From Pseudomonas viridiflava (GTDB lineage: Bacteria > Pseudomonadota > Gammaproteobacteria > Pseudomonadales > Pseudomonadaceae), in NCBI RefSeq assembly GCF_900580675.1, contig NZ_UTBG01000017.1:1-50896 (forward strand): a stretch of 50,896 nucleotides of DNA, given 5' to 3'. The stretch's first letter is position 1, and each line of letters starts with the position of its first letter. The notes under the pieces are model-generated. The model had not been told where the DNA came from. It saw only the letters and a program-made list of their open reading frames with translations, and searched no databases. The translations under genes were made by a program, and so were the position numbers. Below, in pieces: positions 36,115 to 45,565 of the stretch.

Positions 36115-36528
36115 ATGACCACCGCACCGTCCATCATCCTCACCCGTCTTGACGTGCAGCGTCTGGAGCAACTGATCGACCGCCTGGGCGACGAAGCTCC
36201 GGGCGTCGAAGCATTGCAAGCCGAACTCGACCGCGCCGAAGAAGTGGTTGGCCACGATGAAGTGCCTGCGGGTGTCGTGACCATGAACTCCAGCGTGCAT
36301 TGCCGTGAGCAAGGCAGCGGCAAGGACTATCACCTGACCCTGGTCTACCCCAAGCACGCGAATGCCGATGAAGGCAAGGTTTCGATTCTGGCTCCGGTCG
36401 GCAGCGCTTTGCTCGGCCTGAAGGTTGGGCAGCACATCGATTGGCCAGCTCCGGGCGGCAAGACGCTCAAGCTGGAATTGCTCAGCGTTGAAGGCCAGCC
36501 CAAAGACGGCGGCGCCTTCCCCCTCTAA
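36115..36528 (+). CDS. rnk: Regulator of nucleoside diphosphate kinase, Rnk
   Basis: Protein of 137 residues: an N-terminal coiled-coil stretch (about 1-50, TRLDVQRLEQLIDRLGDEAPG) and a C-terminal GreA/GreB-like domain (about 55-130, VTMNSSVHCREQGSGKDYHLTLVYPKHANADEGKVSILAPVGSALLGLKVGQHIDWPAPGG). Rnk binds RNA polymerase in competition with Gre factors and affects nucleoside diphosphate kinase and alginate. ATG 36115 is the family start. The gene has an attenuator-like leader, and its stop overlaps the convergent cyaA by four bases. Confidence 0.93.
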   Translation: MTTAPSIILTRLDVQRLEQLIDRLGDEAPGVEALQAELDRAEEVVGHDEVPAGVVTMNSSVHCREQGSGKDYHLTLVYPKHANADEGKVSILAPVGSALLGLKVGQHIDWPAPGGKTLKLELLSVEGQPKDGGAFPL

Positions 36529-39362
36529 ATCTGGCTCAGCGCCTCATTAAGCGACAGCTCCAACTCAGCCTTGTAGCGCAGGTACAGATTGCTGGGGCTT
36601 TGCACATCACCGAGCAAGCCGGACAGGTCCAGGTCGGTGATGTAGCAGCGGTAACGCTCGGTTTCGCGGCGTTGCCCGACGATCTCCTGGGCGACCACCG
36701 CAAACAGCTGGTCGCCGAACTCCAGTTCGGAAAACTCCCGCTGATTGCAGTACAGGGTTATGCCCACCTGGCCCTGCGCGGCCTTGCGAATAATCGCCTG
36801 CACGTCATAAAACGGTTTATTTGCCGGGTTCGACGGTGCCGGCCGAGGCTCGATGCCGCGTGCGCGACTGCTGCCGGAGGGCAACAGTTGGTAATACAAG
36901 GTTTGCACTTCGCCCAACGGCTGTTGGTCCAGCGGTGACAACGCTTCCCGGCGATAAATGATTGATTGGAGGAAGCGCTGCAATGGCGCCAACAGGCTCT
37001 GCTCATCATGAAACGGCAAGCGTTGTTGCCAGAGCGCGTTGAATTCATCCAGCACGTACAGCTCGGCGAAGCCTTCGTTGACCCGGTAGAACACTTGCAC
37101 GCAATCGGCCTGGCCCATCGGCAGTAACAGTGCCAGGTCATGGTCTTCGAGGGCCATGGCGTCCAGATGCAGCGGGCTGTAGCTCGCCTGTTCTTCGCTG
37201 AGGTAGGCGACCAGTGCCTCCTGGGTCGCCAGCGGTACGTGGGCCGCTTGGCCTGGCACCAGCTCCATCACGTGATAGTGCTGTTGCACCTGGAGCAAGT
37301 AGCGGTGGTTGCCCTTGCCCAGCAGCAGGTTCTGCGCGGTGTCGAAGATTTCTTCCACGCGCTGCGCAATGAACTGCGCACGGTTATGACAGAAGCAGCG
37401 CACCCGCAGCCGCGGCAGGTGATCCGGCGGCAGTTGGTTGAGGTAGTCGCGCAGGCAGTCGAGCAACGCATGGGGGCCGTCGTAGCGGCTGACCATCACC
37501 TCGTTCCAGCTATTGAGCGTGACCTGGTCCAGGGTCAGCACCAGGTTGTCGCGCACACCGGCATAACTCAGCGAGTCGGTGCGTTCGGTGGTCATCAGGA
37601 TATTCAAGTCGCGGTGATGCTTGAGCGGGTCGACGCCGACGTTGATCAGCAGCAACACCTCTTCCGGCACCGCCGAGCGCAACAGGCGGTCTTCATCGAC
37701 GCTGGCCAGAGGCAGGGCGATGGTCTGTTGCAGGCTGCCCAGCAGGTTGAACAGCTCGAATTCGGTCATGTCGCTGACGCCCGGGTGCAGGGCCAGGCGC
37801 GTGCTGCTGTCGATCACGCCGTTGCGGTGGCACCAGGTGAGCATTTCCAGCAGGTCGCGGCTGCGCTTGATCGGCGCGAAGTGCTCCCATTCCAGTGCCG
37901 TGAGGTTGCCGTTGTACAGGCCCCAATGGTGCTGGCCGGGCTCCTTGCGGTTGGGCGATTGCACCAGCGTCAGGGTATCTTCGGCCAGATCCGGAGCGAT
38001 GCCGGGGTTGATGAACTCGACCTTGCCGGCCTTGCGCTCAAATGCGGCATACAGGCGCCGGCCCAGCACATTGAGGTCGCGCTTGTTGATCAGGCTGACG
38101 GTCTGTTCGGTGCGCGCAAACTGGGTCAGGAAGCGATAGCTGTAATTCAGCTCATTGACCAGGGCGCGGCGTTCGGAGGCGACCTGGCGCACTTTCCATT
38201 GGCTGCGGCTGTCCAGCAGCGCCAGTTGGCGTTGGTCCCAGCCCCACTCATGGGCCAGGCGCTCCAGCAGCAGGCGCTGCCAACTGGTGGAGCGCTGGCC
38301 GGCGGTGAGCTTGCGGTTGACCTTCAGGTACAGCGCGCGCCGTACCAGTTCCAGGCGCTCCGGCTCGTTGCGTGCCTTGAGGTACTCCTCGATGCGGCGG
38401 TACACCACGATGTACGGGTCCAGCTCATCCAGGTCCATCTGGTTGGCGAACACCGCGCGCTTGAAGCGCAGGCTCAGGCAATGCACGTTCGGGTGCTCGC
38501 TGGCGTAGACCTCGGTCAGCAACAGCTTGAGCACCGACTTGTAGGGCGACTCGATGCCCTTGAACAGTTGCCATAACCCGGCACCGATGAACTCACCCGG
38601 CGGGATGTGTGCCAGGTGGCCGAGGTCGAGGGTTTCGTCGGCGCGGATAAAGCGCTTGGAAACCAGCGTGTGGGTAAAGTCGGCATAACGGGTTTCTTCA
38701 TACACCGGCACCAGCCACCAGATCGGCGTGCGCCCGGCCAGCCAGATGGCGGTGCGATAGAACTCGTCCAGCAGCAGGTAGTGCTGGGTGGTGCCGCAGT
38801 CGTCCGAGCTGAGCTGCGTGTCGCGCTCGCCGAGCACAAAGCGCGTCGGTTCGATCAGGAAGAAGTGCGCCTCGGCGCCCATGCTCAGGGCCCAGGTTTC
38901 GAGCAATTGGCATTTCTTGCGCAGCTCGGCCAGCTCGGTTTCGCCGAGGTCCGGCGCGTGGCACACCCACACGTCCATATCGCTCTGATCCGCCTGGGCC
39001 AGGGTGCCGAGGCTGCCCATCAGGAACAAACCATGGATCGGCCGCGGTGGGTTGCCATGGCGCGGCTTGTAGGAAAATGAGCGGGTCAGGCGCTGGGCTT
39101 CGGTCAGGGCCTGGGCGTCGGGCTCGAAATTCGACAGGCCCGCGGGCGTGCTCCCCGAAACATAGCCCGGCAACAGCGGATGATTGACGTGAAAGAACAG
39201 CGGCAGCAGCGTCAGTACGCTTTGCTGGCGTGGCGTCAGCCCCTCGACAGCCCGGGCCATGCGGCCTTCATTGAGGGCCATGAAACGCGCGCGCAACTGC
39301 GCCAGTACCTTGCGGTCGATGCCTTCGTCCAGGTCGGGGCGGATTTCATGGGTGCGGGTCAT
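36525..39362 (-). CDS. cyaA: Class I adenylate cyclase
   Basis: Adenylate cyclase of 945 residues, larger than the E. coli enzyme (848). The N-terminal half (about 1-540) is catalytic, with a nucleotidyltransferase pattern FLMGSLGTLAQADQSDMDVWVCH near residues 112-134; the Asp-x-Asp pair binds metal. The C-terminal half is the regulatory region that in enterics responds to the glucose PTS. It makes cAMP for Vfr/CRP. A Vfr-like site lies upstream of algR in this window, and algR lies about 3.6 kb away. No transmembrane segment is obvious, so it is likely cytoplasmic. Confidence 0.94.
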   Translation of the reverse strand: MTRTHEIRPDLDEGIDRKVLAQLRARFMALNEGRMARAVEGLTPRQQSVLTLLPLFFHVNHPLLPGYVSGSTPAGLSNFEPDAQALTEAQRLTRSFSYKPRHGNPPRPIHGLFLMGSLGTLAQADQSDMDVWVCHAPDLGETELAELRKKCQLLETWALSMGAEAHFFLIEPTRFVLGERDTQLSSDDCGTTQHYLLLDEFYRTAIWLAGRTPIWWLVPVYEETRYADFTHTLVSKRFIRADETLDLGHLAHIPPGEFIGAGLWQLFKGIESPYKSVLKLLLTEVYASEHPNVHCLSLRFKRAVFANQMDLDELDPYIVVYRRIEEYLKARNEPERLELVRRALYLKVNRKLTAGQRSTSWQRLLLERLAHEWGWDQRQLALLDSRSQWKVRQVASERRALVNELNYSYRFLTQFARTEQTVSLINKRDLNVLGRRLYAAFERKAGKVEFINPGIAPDLAEDTLTLVQSPNRKEPGQHHWGLYNGNLTALEWEHFAPIKRSRDLLEMLTWCHRNGVIDSSTRLALHPGVSDMTEFELFNLLGSLQQTIALPLASVDEDRLLRSAVPEEVLLLINVGVDPLKHHRDLNILMTTERTDSLSYAGVRDNLVLTLDQVTLNSWNEVMVSRYDGPHALLDCLRDYLNQLPPDHLPRLRVRCFCHNRAQFIAQRVEEIFDTAQNLLLGKGNHRYLLQVQQHYHVMELVPGQAAHVPLATQEALVAYLSEEQASYSPLHLDAMALEDHDLALLLPMGQADCVQVFYRVNEGFAELYVLDEFNALWQQRLPFHDEQSLLAPLQRFLQSIIYRREALSPLDQQPLGEVQTLYYQLLPSGSSRARGIEPRPAPSNPANKPFYDVQAIIRKAAQGQVGITLYCNQREFSELEFGDQLFAVVAQEIVGQRRETERYRCYITDLDLSGLLGDVQSPSNLYLRYKAELELSLNEALSQI

Positions 39363-39530
39363 GTCGAACTCGGTGGCTCGCAGGGCCCGACGTGGGCGGC
39401 CGTATCGGAGTTTACAGCCAGTAGCGCAGGAGGTTTAGAGGGAAGTTGTTTTTGGCGCCAGAATTTTGCGCCAGCCACAGCAACGCCCGCGGAATCCGCA
39501 GAGAGCGGACTCCATGGGCGGTATCAGGGA

Positions 39531-39785
39531 TCAGGCAGCTTCTCTGGTGGTGGCAGTGGTGAGAATGGTCAGCAGGGTTTGGGCCTGCTCTGCAGCGTCC
39601 CGGCCAAGGCTGGTCAGGTAGCCCCCGTCCGGCTGGTCGATCAGGCCTTTGGCATGCAGGCGTTTGGCAGCGGCGATGGCAGCAGGAGCGGCGGTCTGGT
39701 GGACTTTCAGACCCTCCTTGGTGCTGTCCAGGGGGAAGAGTACAAGGATTTCCAGTTCGGCAACCAACTCAGGGGTATACGACAT
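39531..39785 (-). CDS. Small conserved protein, TIGR02647 type
   Basis: An 84-residue protein beginning MSYTPELVAELEILVLFPLDSTKEGLKVHQ, with a winged-helix look (AAAKRLHAKGLIDQPDGGYLTSLGRDAAEQAQTLL at about 38-72). This matches a small conserved gammaproteobacterial family (TIGR02647) as I recall it. The LxxKGLIDxPDGGYLTxLG segment is the core. It could bind DNA, but nothing is known. It lies in the 170-bp-spaced row of leftward genes upstream of cyaA. Confidence 0.7.
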   Translation of the reverse strand: MSYTPELVAELEILVLFPLDSTKEGLKVHQTAAPAAIAAAKRLHAKGLIDQPDGGYLTSLGRDAAEQAQTLLTILTTATTREAA

Positions 39786-39937
39786 AAGGACTCCAGACTT
39801 TCTAAAATTTATTAGAGGCTAGCAGGGCATAAGGTGAACGCACTTTGCCGGGCTGTCCAGTGAGAAAGTCATGGGTGTTGATATGGCGCATTTTTGTGGT
39901 CTGCAAGCGCACTTCCAGACCACGAAGGCGCCCGGAT

Positions 39938-40225
39938 TCAGTCGTTTTCCGGCGGCAGCTCGGGCAGTGCCCGCAACGCCGTTTCATACCATTCGGTATC
40001 GAAGGCGCGGTCTTCTTCGAGCATCTTGTCGATTTCCACCGCCAGCACATGGGCCATCAGATTCAGAATGTCTTCGCGCTCGTAGCCCACCAGCGTCAGC
40101 TTGTTGAACGTGGCCTTGGCGGCTGGCGGATTATCGCTTTCGATCTGGTTCTCGATGGCCTGGGTCAGCGTACTTTCGGTGAATTCTTCTTCGTCGTCAT
40201 TGTTGATATCGGTCGGCTCGCTCAT
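39938..40225 (-). CDS. Conserved hypothetical acidic protein
   Basis: I do not recognise a named family for this 95-residue protein. It starts with an acidic tail (MSEPTDINNDDEEEFTEST), then helices including LTQAIENQIESDNPPAAKATFNKLTLVGYEREDILNLMAHVLAVEIDKML and an ending WYETALRALPELPPEND. The GYxREDxLNLMAxVLAxE pattern is a small helical motif seen in several uncharacterised proteins. The ATG at 40225 is preferred to the longer 40264 form because AGGAGCCTGCC lies just before it (minus strand). No signal or membrane segment. Confidence 0.7.
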   Translation of the reverse strand: MSEPTDINNDDEEEFTESTLTQAIENQIESDNPPAAKATFNKLTLVGYEREDILNLMAHVLAVEIDKMLEEDRAFDTEWYETALRALPELPPEND

Positions 40226-40351
40226 GGCAGGCTCCTCAAGGAAAGGGCGCCAGTCTACCCCCATTCAGGTGGCTGATGCTGCTGGCAAGGCCGGGCACGG
40301 GGAGCTATAACGCTTGCAGCCAACCCCATTCCTGGCCTGGAGGCAATTGCA

Positions 40352-41011
40352 ATGCTCAAGCTCTACGGATTTTCGGTCAGCAACTACTACAACATGGTCA
40401 AGCTGGCACTGCTGGAGAAGGGGCTGCCTTTCGAAGAGGTGCCTTTTTACGCCGGGCAAACCCCTGAAGCCCTGGCCGTGAGCCCGCGCGGCAAAGTGCC
40501 GGTGCTGGGTGTGAAGCAGGGTTTCATCAATGAAACCAGCGTGATCCTCGAATACATCGAGCACACCCAGGAAGGGCCTGCGCTGCTCCCGGCCGAGCCG
40601 TTCCAGCGTGCCCAGGTGCTGGCGCTGTGCAGGGAAATCGAGCTGTACATCGAATTGCCAGCCCGTGCGTGTTTCGCCGAGGCGTTTTTCGGCATGCCGG
40701 TGCCGGAGGCGATCAAGGAAAAATCCAAGGCCGAACTGTTGCTGGGCATCGGCTCGTTGGGGCGGCACGGCAAGTTCGCGCCGTATGTGGCGGGGGAAAA
40801 CTTTACGATTGCGGATCTGTATTTCATGTACAGCGTGAACCTCGCCTGTGGGGTGGGCGAGAAGCTGTTTGGCCTGGATCTGCTGGCTGAGTTGCCGCAG
40901 GCCAAGGTGTTGCTGGAGCGCTTGCATGCCATGCCCAACGCCCGGAAGGTGGCGGCGGACAGGGAAGCGGCGATGCCGGCATTTATGGCGATGATTGCAG
41001 CCAAAAAGTAA
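40352..41011 (+). CDS. Glutathione S-transferase family protein
   Basis: Glutathione S-transferase of 219 residues: an N-terminal thioredoxin fold (about 1-75, MLKLYGFSVSNYYNMVKLALLEKGLPFEEV.. GKVPVLGVKQGFINETSVILEYIE) and a helical C-terminal domain (about 88-215). The cis-Pro of KVPVL and the Glu-Thr-Ser of INETSVI bind glutathione. A Ser or Tyr near residues 8-13 could be catalytic. The ribosome site is GGAGGC. The substrate is unknown; such proteins detoxify electrophiles. It is convergent with argH across a small REP hairpin. Confidence 0.88.
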   Translation: MLKLYGFSVSNYYNMVKLALLEKGLPFEEVPFYAGQTPEALAVSPRGKVPVLGVKQGFINETSVILEYIEHTQEGPALLPAEPFQRAQVLALCREIELYIELPARACFAEAFFGMPVPEAIKEKSKAELLLGIGSLGRHGKFAPYVAGENFTIADLYFMYSVNLACGVGEKLFGLDLLAELPQAKVLLERLHAMPNARKVAADREAAMPAFMAMIAAKK

Positions 41012-41031
41012 TCAGCCGTGCAGCAGAACCT

Positions 41032-41063
41032 AATGTGGGAGGGAGCAAGCCCCCTCCCACATT
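41032..41063. repeat. Single REP hairpin
   Basis: AATGTGGGAGGGAGCAAGCC reads into CCCTCCCACATT, giving a 10-bp stem with a short loop. It is a compact REP element, possibly a collapsed REPIN, in the 57-bp gap between the convergent GST and argH genes, and could act as a two-way terminator. Confidence 0.75.
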
Positions 41064-41068
41064 AAGGC

Positions 41069-42463
41069 TTAGCGGCTGGCCAGCAGTGCCTGGCCGCGTA
41101 CTACAGCTGCCTTCACCTGCGCCGGCGCGGTGCCGCCCACGTGGTTACGGGCATTTACCGAGCCTTCCAGGGTCAGCACGGCAAACACATCCTGTTCGAT
41201 CTGGTCGCTGAACTTGCGCAGCTCTTCCAGGCTCATTTCCGCCAGGTCCTTGCCGGTGTCCACGCCGTATTTCACGGCATGGCCGACGATTTCGTGGCAG
41301 TCACGGAACGGCAGGCCACGGCGCACCAGGTAGTCCGCGAGGTCGGTCGCAGTGGAGAACCCGCGCAGCGCCGCTTCACGCATGATCGCGTGCTTGGGCT
41401 TGATCGCCGGGATCATGTCGGCAAAGGCACGCAGCGAGTCGCGCAGGGTGTCGGCGGCGTCGAACAGCGGTTCCTTGTCTTCCTGGTTGTCCTTGTTGTA
41501 GGCCAGGGGTTGGCCTTTCATCAGGGTCAGCAGGCCCATCAAAGCGCCGAATACGCGACCGCTTTTGCCACGCACCAGCTCAGGCACGTCGGGGTTTTTC
41601 TTTTGCGGCATGATCGAGCTGCCGGTGCAGAAGCGGTCCGGCAGGTCGATGAACTGGAATTGCGCGCTGGTCCACAGCACCAGCTCTTCGGAGAAGCGCG
41701 ACAGGTGCATCATCGCGATGCTGGCGGCGGCGCAGAATTCGATGGCGAAGTCACGGTCGGACACGCCGTCCAGCGAGTTGCCGCCCACGGCGTCGAAGCC
41801 CAGCAGCTGCGCGGTGTACTCGCGGTCGATCGGGTACGTGGTGCCGGCCAGTGCGGCGCTGCCCAACGGCATGCGGTTGGCGCGCTTGCGGCAGTCCACC
41901 AGGCGCTCGTAGTCGCGGCTGAGCATTTCGAACCAGGCCAGCAGGTGGTGGCCAAAGGTCACGGGCTGCGCGGTTTGCAAGTGAGTGAAACCGGGCATGA
42001 TGGTGTCGGATTCACGCTCGGCCTGTTCCAGCAAACCCTTCTGCAGGCGGGTAATTTCGGACAGGATCAGGTCGATTTCATCGCGCAGCCACAGGCGGAT
42101 ATCAGTGGCCACCTGGTCGTTACGGCTGCGACCGGTGTGCAGTTTCTTGCCGGTCACACCGATGCGATCGGTGAGGCGGGCCTCGATGTTCATGTGCACG
42201 TCTTCCAGGTCGACGCGCCAGTCGAACGTACCGGCTTCGATTTCACCGCGAATGGTGGTCAGGCCGTCGATGATGCTGTCGCGCTCGGCGTCGGTCAGCA
42301 CGCCGACCTTGGCCAGCATCGTCGCGTGGGCAATCGAGCCCATGATGTCGTGGCGGTACAGGCGCTGGTCGAAGGTGACGGAGGCGGTGAAGCGCGCGAC
42401 GAAGGCGTCGACGGGTTCACTGAAGCGGCCGCCCCAGGACTGGTTGGTCTTGTCGGTGCTCAT
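41069..42463 (-). CDS. argH: Argininosuccinate lyase
   Basis: Lyase of 464 residues splitting argininosuccinate into arginine and fumarate, the last step of arginine synthesis. The fumarase/aspartase superfamily signature [15 protein letters not shown] is at about 281-295, and [13 protein letters not shown] near 107-119 binds substrate. ATG 42463 gives the family start [17 protein letters not shown]. It is divergent from the algR side with a 501-bp gap. Confidence 0.96.
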   Translation of the reverse strand: MSTDKTNQSWGGRFSEPVDAFVARFTASVTFDQRLYRHDIMGSIAHATMLAKVGVLTDAERDSIIDGLTTIRGEIEAGTFDWRVDLEDVHMNIEARLTDRIGVTGKKLHTGRSRNDQVATDIRLWLRDEIDLILSEITRLQKGLLEQAERESDTIMPGFTHLQTAQPVTFGHHLLAWFEMLSRDYERLVDCRKRANRMPLGSAALAGTTYPIDREYTAQLLGFDAVGGNSLDGVSDRDFAIEFCAAASIAMMHLSRFSEELVLWTSAQFQFIDLPDRFCTGSSIMPQKKNPDVPELVRGKSGRVFGALMGLLTLMKGQPLAYNKDNQEDKEPLFDAADTLRDSLRAFADMIPAIKPKHAIMREAALRGFSTATDLADYLVRRGLPFRDCHEIVGHAVKYGVDTGKDLAEMSLEELRKFSDQIEQDVFAVLTLEGSVNARNHVGGTAPAQVKAAVVRGQALLASR

Positions 42464-42964
42464 GGATTCGCTCGTGATCTGCTTAATAAAGAGGCATGGA
42501 GTGTGCGGGCGATGATAGCAGGGTTGCCCGTTAAGGCGGTGCTGCGGGTAGTCGGCATTTTTTTTGTGGAAAGGATGGCTAAGTGCCTTGCCGCCGAACG
42601 CGTCCGGGAAGAGACTGGAGCCAGAGCTTATTGAAACGATATTTGTCGATTGAGCAATGTCGTCTCAGCGAGCGTCTACAGTTGGACTGATAGTGTGTGA
42701 ATGCACCAAAGTCGGGTGATGCGGTCATAGCCCAGACTAACCATTTAAAAGGGGGGTATTCGGATTGTGTATCAGCAAACCCTACGACGATGCCCGCAGG
42801 CAGCAGGTCTTGGGCGCTATTGAACAGGTCCGGGTAAATATGGGTGCCGCTCTCAGGGCACTTTTTGCCGCTCGCGCTAGTCTTAGCGTGGATCGCTGTG
42901 ACGCAAGTCACCGCACCTGTCTACGCTATCCTTGTGCGAGACTCACGCAGGAATCCAGCGCAAT
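42464..42964. other. 501-bp argH-algR gap without algZ
   Basis: In P. aeruginosa the LytS-like kinase gene algZ (fimS) lies directly before algR. Here no algZ sequence can be seen: the three short open frames in this gap (such as 42579-42911 minus, 110 codons) do not look like any protein I know and have poor composition. The stretch is AT-richer than its neighbours. It does hold a CRP/Vfr-like site at 42897. Confidence 0.7.
42897..42932 (+). promoter_or_regulatory. CRP/Vfr-like site and possible -10 before algR
   Basis: TGTGACGCAAGTCACC (42897-42912) matches TGTGA-N6-TCACA in nine of ten fixed bases. A TATCCT word at 42927-42932 could be the -10. The site centre is about 60 bp before the algR start. 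In P. aeruginosa Vfr acts at the algZ promoter. One to two such nine-of-ten matches are expected by chance in 51 kb, so position is the main support. Confidence 0.4.
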
Positions 42965-43711
42965 ATGAATGTCCTGATCGTTGATGACGAACCCCAAGCC
43001 CGCGAGAGACTGAGCCGTTTGGTCAGTGAACTCGAGGGTTATACAGTCCTGGAACCGAGTGCCACCACCGGTGAAGAGGCGTTGACGCTGATCGACAGCC
43101 TCAAGCCCGATGTGGTGTTGCTCGATATCCGCATGCCCGGCCTTGATGGCCTGCAGGTTGCCGCCCGCCTGAGTGAGCGAGAATCGCCGCCGGCCGTGGT
43201 GCTGTGTGCGGCTCAGGAAGAGTTTTCCGCGGAGACACTGGATGCCAGCGGTGTCAGCTTCCTCACCAAACCGGTGGCGGGTGAAGCGCTGCTCAAGGCG
43301 CTGAAAAAAGCCGAACGCCCCAACCGCGTCCAGCTTGCCGCACTGACCCAGCCTGCCGCCCAAAGCGGTAACGGCCCTCGCAGCCATATCAGTGCACGCA
43401 CACGCAAAGGCATCGAGCTGATCCCTTTGGGTGAGGTGGTTTATTTTATTGCCGATCACAAGTACGTGACCTTGCGGCATGAGGCTGGCGAAGTTTTGCT
43501 CGATGAGCCGCTCAAGGCCCTCGAGGATGAGTTCGGCGACCGCTTCGTGCGTATCCACCGTAACGCGCTGGTGGCCCGCGAGCGCATCGAACGCCTGCAG
43601 CGTACGCCCCTGGGACACTTCCAGTTGTTTCTCAAAGGGCTCAACGGCGATGCATTGATTGTCAGCCGTCGCCATGTCGCCGGCGTGCGCAAGATGATGC
43701 AGCAGCTTTAG
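42965..43711 (+). CDS. algR: LytTR response regulator AlgR
   Basis: Response regulator of 248 residues: a receiver domain (about 1-120, acidic Asp7-Asp8 and phospho-acceptor Asp54 in VLLDIRMPGLDGL) and a C-terminal LytTR DNA-binding domain (about 145-245, ISARTRKGIELIPLGEVVYFIADHKYVTLRH). In P. aeruginosa AlgR controls alginate and type IV pili. ATG 42965 begins MNVLIVDDEPQARERL. The partner kinase gene is not upstream, see the gap entry. hemC follows after 139 bp. Confidence 0.95.
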   Translation: MNVLIVDDEPQARERLSRLVSELEGYTVLEPSATTGEEALTLIDSLKPDVVLLDIRMPGLDGLQVAARLSERESPPAVVLCAAQEEFSAETLDASGVSFLTKPVAGEALLKALKKAERPNRVQLAALTQPAAQSGNGPRSHISARTRKGIELIPLGEVVYFIADHKYVTLRHEAGEVLLDEPLKALEDEFGDRFVRIHRNALVARERIERLQRTPLGHFQLFLKGLNGDALIVSRRHVAGVRKMMQQL

Positions 43712-43850
43712 CCCGAGGGCTGTAGCGAGGCTTGTATTCATATATCCCGGTGCGACGTGGCCAGGGAGGCCCCGCACTTGCTGATTCAAATCAAAGCGCA
43801 TTTGGTTGAGCTGTTATTATCTGCCGTATCTATTCAGTACGGATTGATCC

Positions 43851-44792
43851 ATGTCCTCTCGCGAAATCCGCATCGCCACCCGTAAAAGTGCCCTGGCCTT
43901 GTGGCAGGCCGAATACGTCAAAGCCCGCCTCGAGCTGGCCCACCCTGGCCTCAAGGTGACCCTGGTGCCCATGGTCAGTCGCGGCGACAAGCTGCTGGAC
44001 TCGCCCCTGTCGAAAATCGGCGGTAAGGGCCTGTTCGTCAAGGAACTGGAAACCGCACTGCTGGAAAACCAGGCCGACATCGCCGTGCATTCGATGAAAG
44101 ACGTGCCCATGGACTTCCCTGAAGGCCTGGGCCTGTATTGCATCTGCGAGCGTGAAGACCCGCGCGATGCCTTTGTTTCAAACACCTACGCCTCACTGGA
44201 TGAACTGCCGCTGGGCAGCATCGTCGGCACGTCCAGCCTGCGTCGCCAGGCGCAACTGCTGACCCGTCGCCCGGACCTGCAGATCCGTTTTTTGCGTGGC
44301 AACGTCAACACTCGCCTGGCCAAGCTGGATGCCGGCGAATATGACGCGATCATCCTCGCTGCAGCGGGCTTGATCCGTTTGGGTTTCGAAGACCGCATTA
44401 CCTCGGCCATCAGTGTCGAGGACAGCCTGCCAGCAGGCGGGCAGGGCGCGGTAGGCATCGAGTGCCGCACCGCCGACAGTGAAATCCACGCACTGCTCGA
44501 GCCTCTGGACCACCACGACACCGAAGTGCGCGTCACGGCCGAGCGCGCCCTGAACAAACACCTCAACGGTGGCTGTCAGGTGCCGATTGCGTGTTACGCC
44601 GTGCTCGAAGGCGAAAACCTGTGGCTGCGTGGCCTGGTCGGCGACCCGGACGGAGGCACCCTGCTGACCGCCGAAGTGCGCGGCCCGCAGCGTGATGCCA
44701 CGGCGTTGGGTATCCAGGTAGCGAAAGCGCTGCTGGACAAGGGCGCCGGCGCCATTCTGCAAAAAGTCTATGGCGAGGCCGGCCCGCAGTGA
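43851..44792 (+). CDS. hemC: Porphobilinogen deaminase
   Basis: Hydroxymethylbilane synthase of 313 residues that joins four porphobilinogens for haem and other tetrapyrroles. The dipyrromethane cofactor cysteine is Cys242 in [13 protein letters not shown]. Other marks are [17 protein letters not shown] at the start and [25 protein letters not shown]. hemD starts within its last codons (four-base overlap). The cluster hemC-hemD-hemX-hemY is a likely operon, as in P. aeruginosa. Confidence 0.97.
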   Translation: MSSREIRIATRKSALALWQAEYVKARLELAHPGLKVTLVPMVSRGDKLLDSPLSKIGGKGLFVKELETALLENQADIAVHSMKDVPMDFPEGLGLYCICEREDPRDAFVSNTYASLDELPLGSIVGTSSLRRQAQLLTRRPDLQIRFLRGNVNTRLAKLDAGEYDAIILAAAGLIRLGFEDRITSAISVEDSLPAGGQGAVGIECRTADSEIHALLEPLDHHDTEVRVTAERALNKHLNGGCQVPIACYAVLEGENLWLRGLVGDPDGGTLLTAEVRGPQRDATALGIQVAKALLDKGAGAILQKVYGEAGPQ

Positions 44793-45547
44793 CCGAATGG
44801 CGACTGCTGTTGACGCGGCCTGCCGAGGAATCGGCGGCCCTGTCTTCAGTATTATCTGACGCCGGAGTTTTCAGCAGCAGCTTACCCTTGCTGGACACTG
44901 AGCCGCTGCCCGTCACGCCTGAGCAACATGCCGTGTTTCGCAACCTTGGCCGTTACAGCGCGGTGATCGTGGTGAGCAAGCCGGCTGCACGCCTTGCGGT
45001 GCAGCAGTTGGATCAAGCCTGGCCGCAGCTGCAATGGTTCAGCGTGGGTGCAGCTACCGCGCAAGTATTGGCCGATCACGGCCTGCGTGTTCACTATCCC
45101 CAGGCCGGCGACGACAGTGAGGCCTTGCTTCAAGTGCCCGCGTTGCGCGAGGCTGTGGAACGCCCGAATGCCAGTGTGCTGATCCTGCGGGGCGAGGGCG
45201 GTCGGGAGCTGCTGGCGGAGCGTTTGCGCGAGAGAGGTGCTAGTGTCGACTACCTGGAGTTGTATCGCCGTTTTCTTCCGGCGTACGACCTTGGTGTTCT
45301 GATACAACGCATCCAGTTGGAACGCCTGAACGGCGTGGTGGTCAGCAGTGGGCAGGGTTTTTTGCACCTGCAAGCCATGGCCGGCGCCGATTGGCCACAG
45401 GTGGCACAGTTGCCGTTGTTCGTGCCGAGCCCGCGAGTCCAGGAAATGGCGCGGGCCGCTGGCGCAGAAAAAGTTGTGGATTGTCGCGGTGCGAGTGCCG
45501 CGGCTTTGTTAGTGGCGATACGGAGCTATACCGTTCCCACTCTCTGA
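44789..45547 (+). CDS. hemD: Uroporphyrinogen-III synthase
   Basis: Enzyme of 252 residues closing hydroxymethylbilane to uroporphyrinogen III with inversion of ring D. This family is poorly conserved, but the start [25 protein letters not shown] and the [17 protein letters not shown] segment near 188-204 are typical, and the two-lobed length is right. It overlaps hemC by four bases and is followed by hemX after 18 bp. Confidence 0.92.
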   Translation: MTEWRLLLTRPAEESAALSSVLSDAGVFSSSLPLLDTEPLPVTPEQHAVFRNLGRYSAVIVVSKPAARLAVQQLDQAWPQLQWFSVGAATAQVLADHGLRVHYPQAGDDSEALLQVPALREAVERPNASVLILRGEGGRELLAERLRERGASVDYLELYRRFLPAYDLGVLIQRIQLERLNGVVVSSGQGFLHLQAMAGADWPQVAQLPLFVPSPRVQEMARAAGAEKVVDCRGASAAALLVAIRSYTVPTL

Positions 45548-45565
45548 TACGCAAAGGACGGATAC

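Noticed and set aside
41141..42634. 497-codon open frame opposite argH
   Set aside because: Antisense shadow without recognisable domains; argH is certain.
42579..42911. Open frame of 110 codons on the minus strand in the argH-algR gap
   Set aside because: Composition does not look like a Pseudomonas protein, there is no ribosome site, and it covers the region of the algR promoter.
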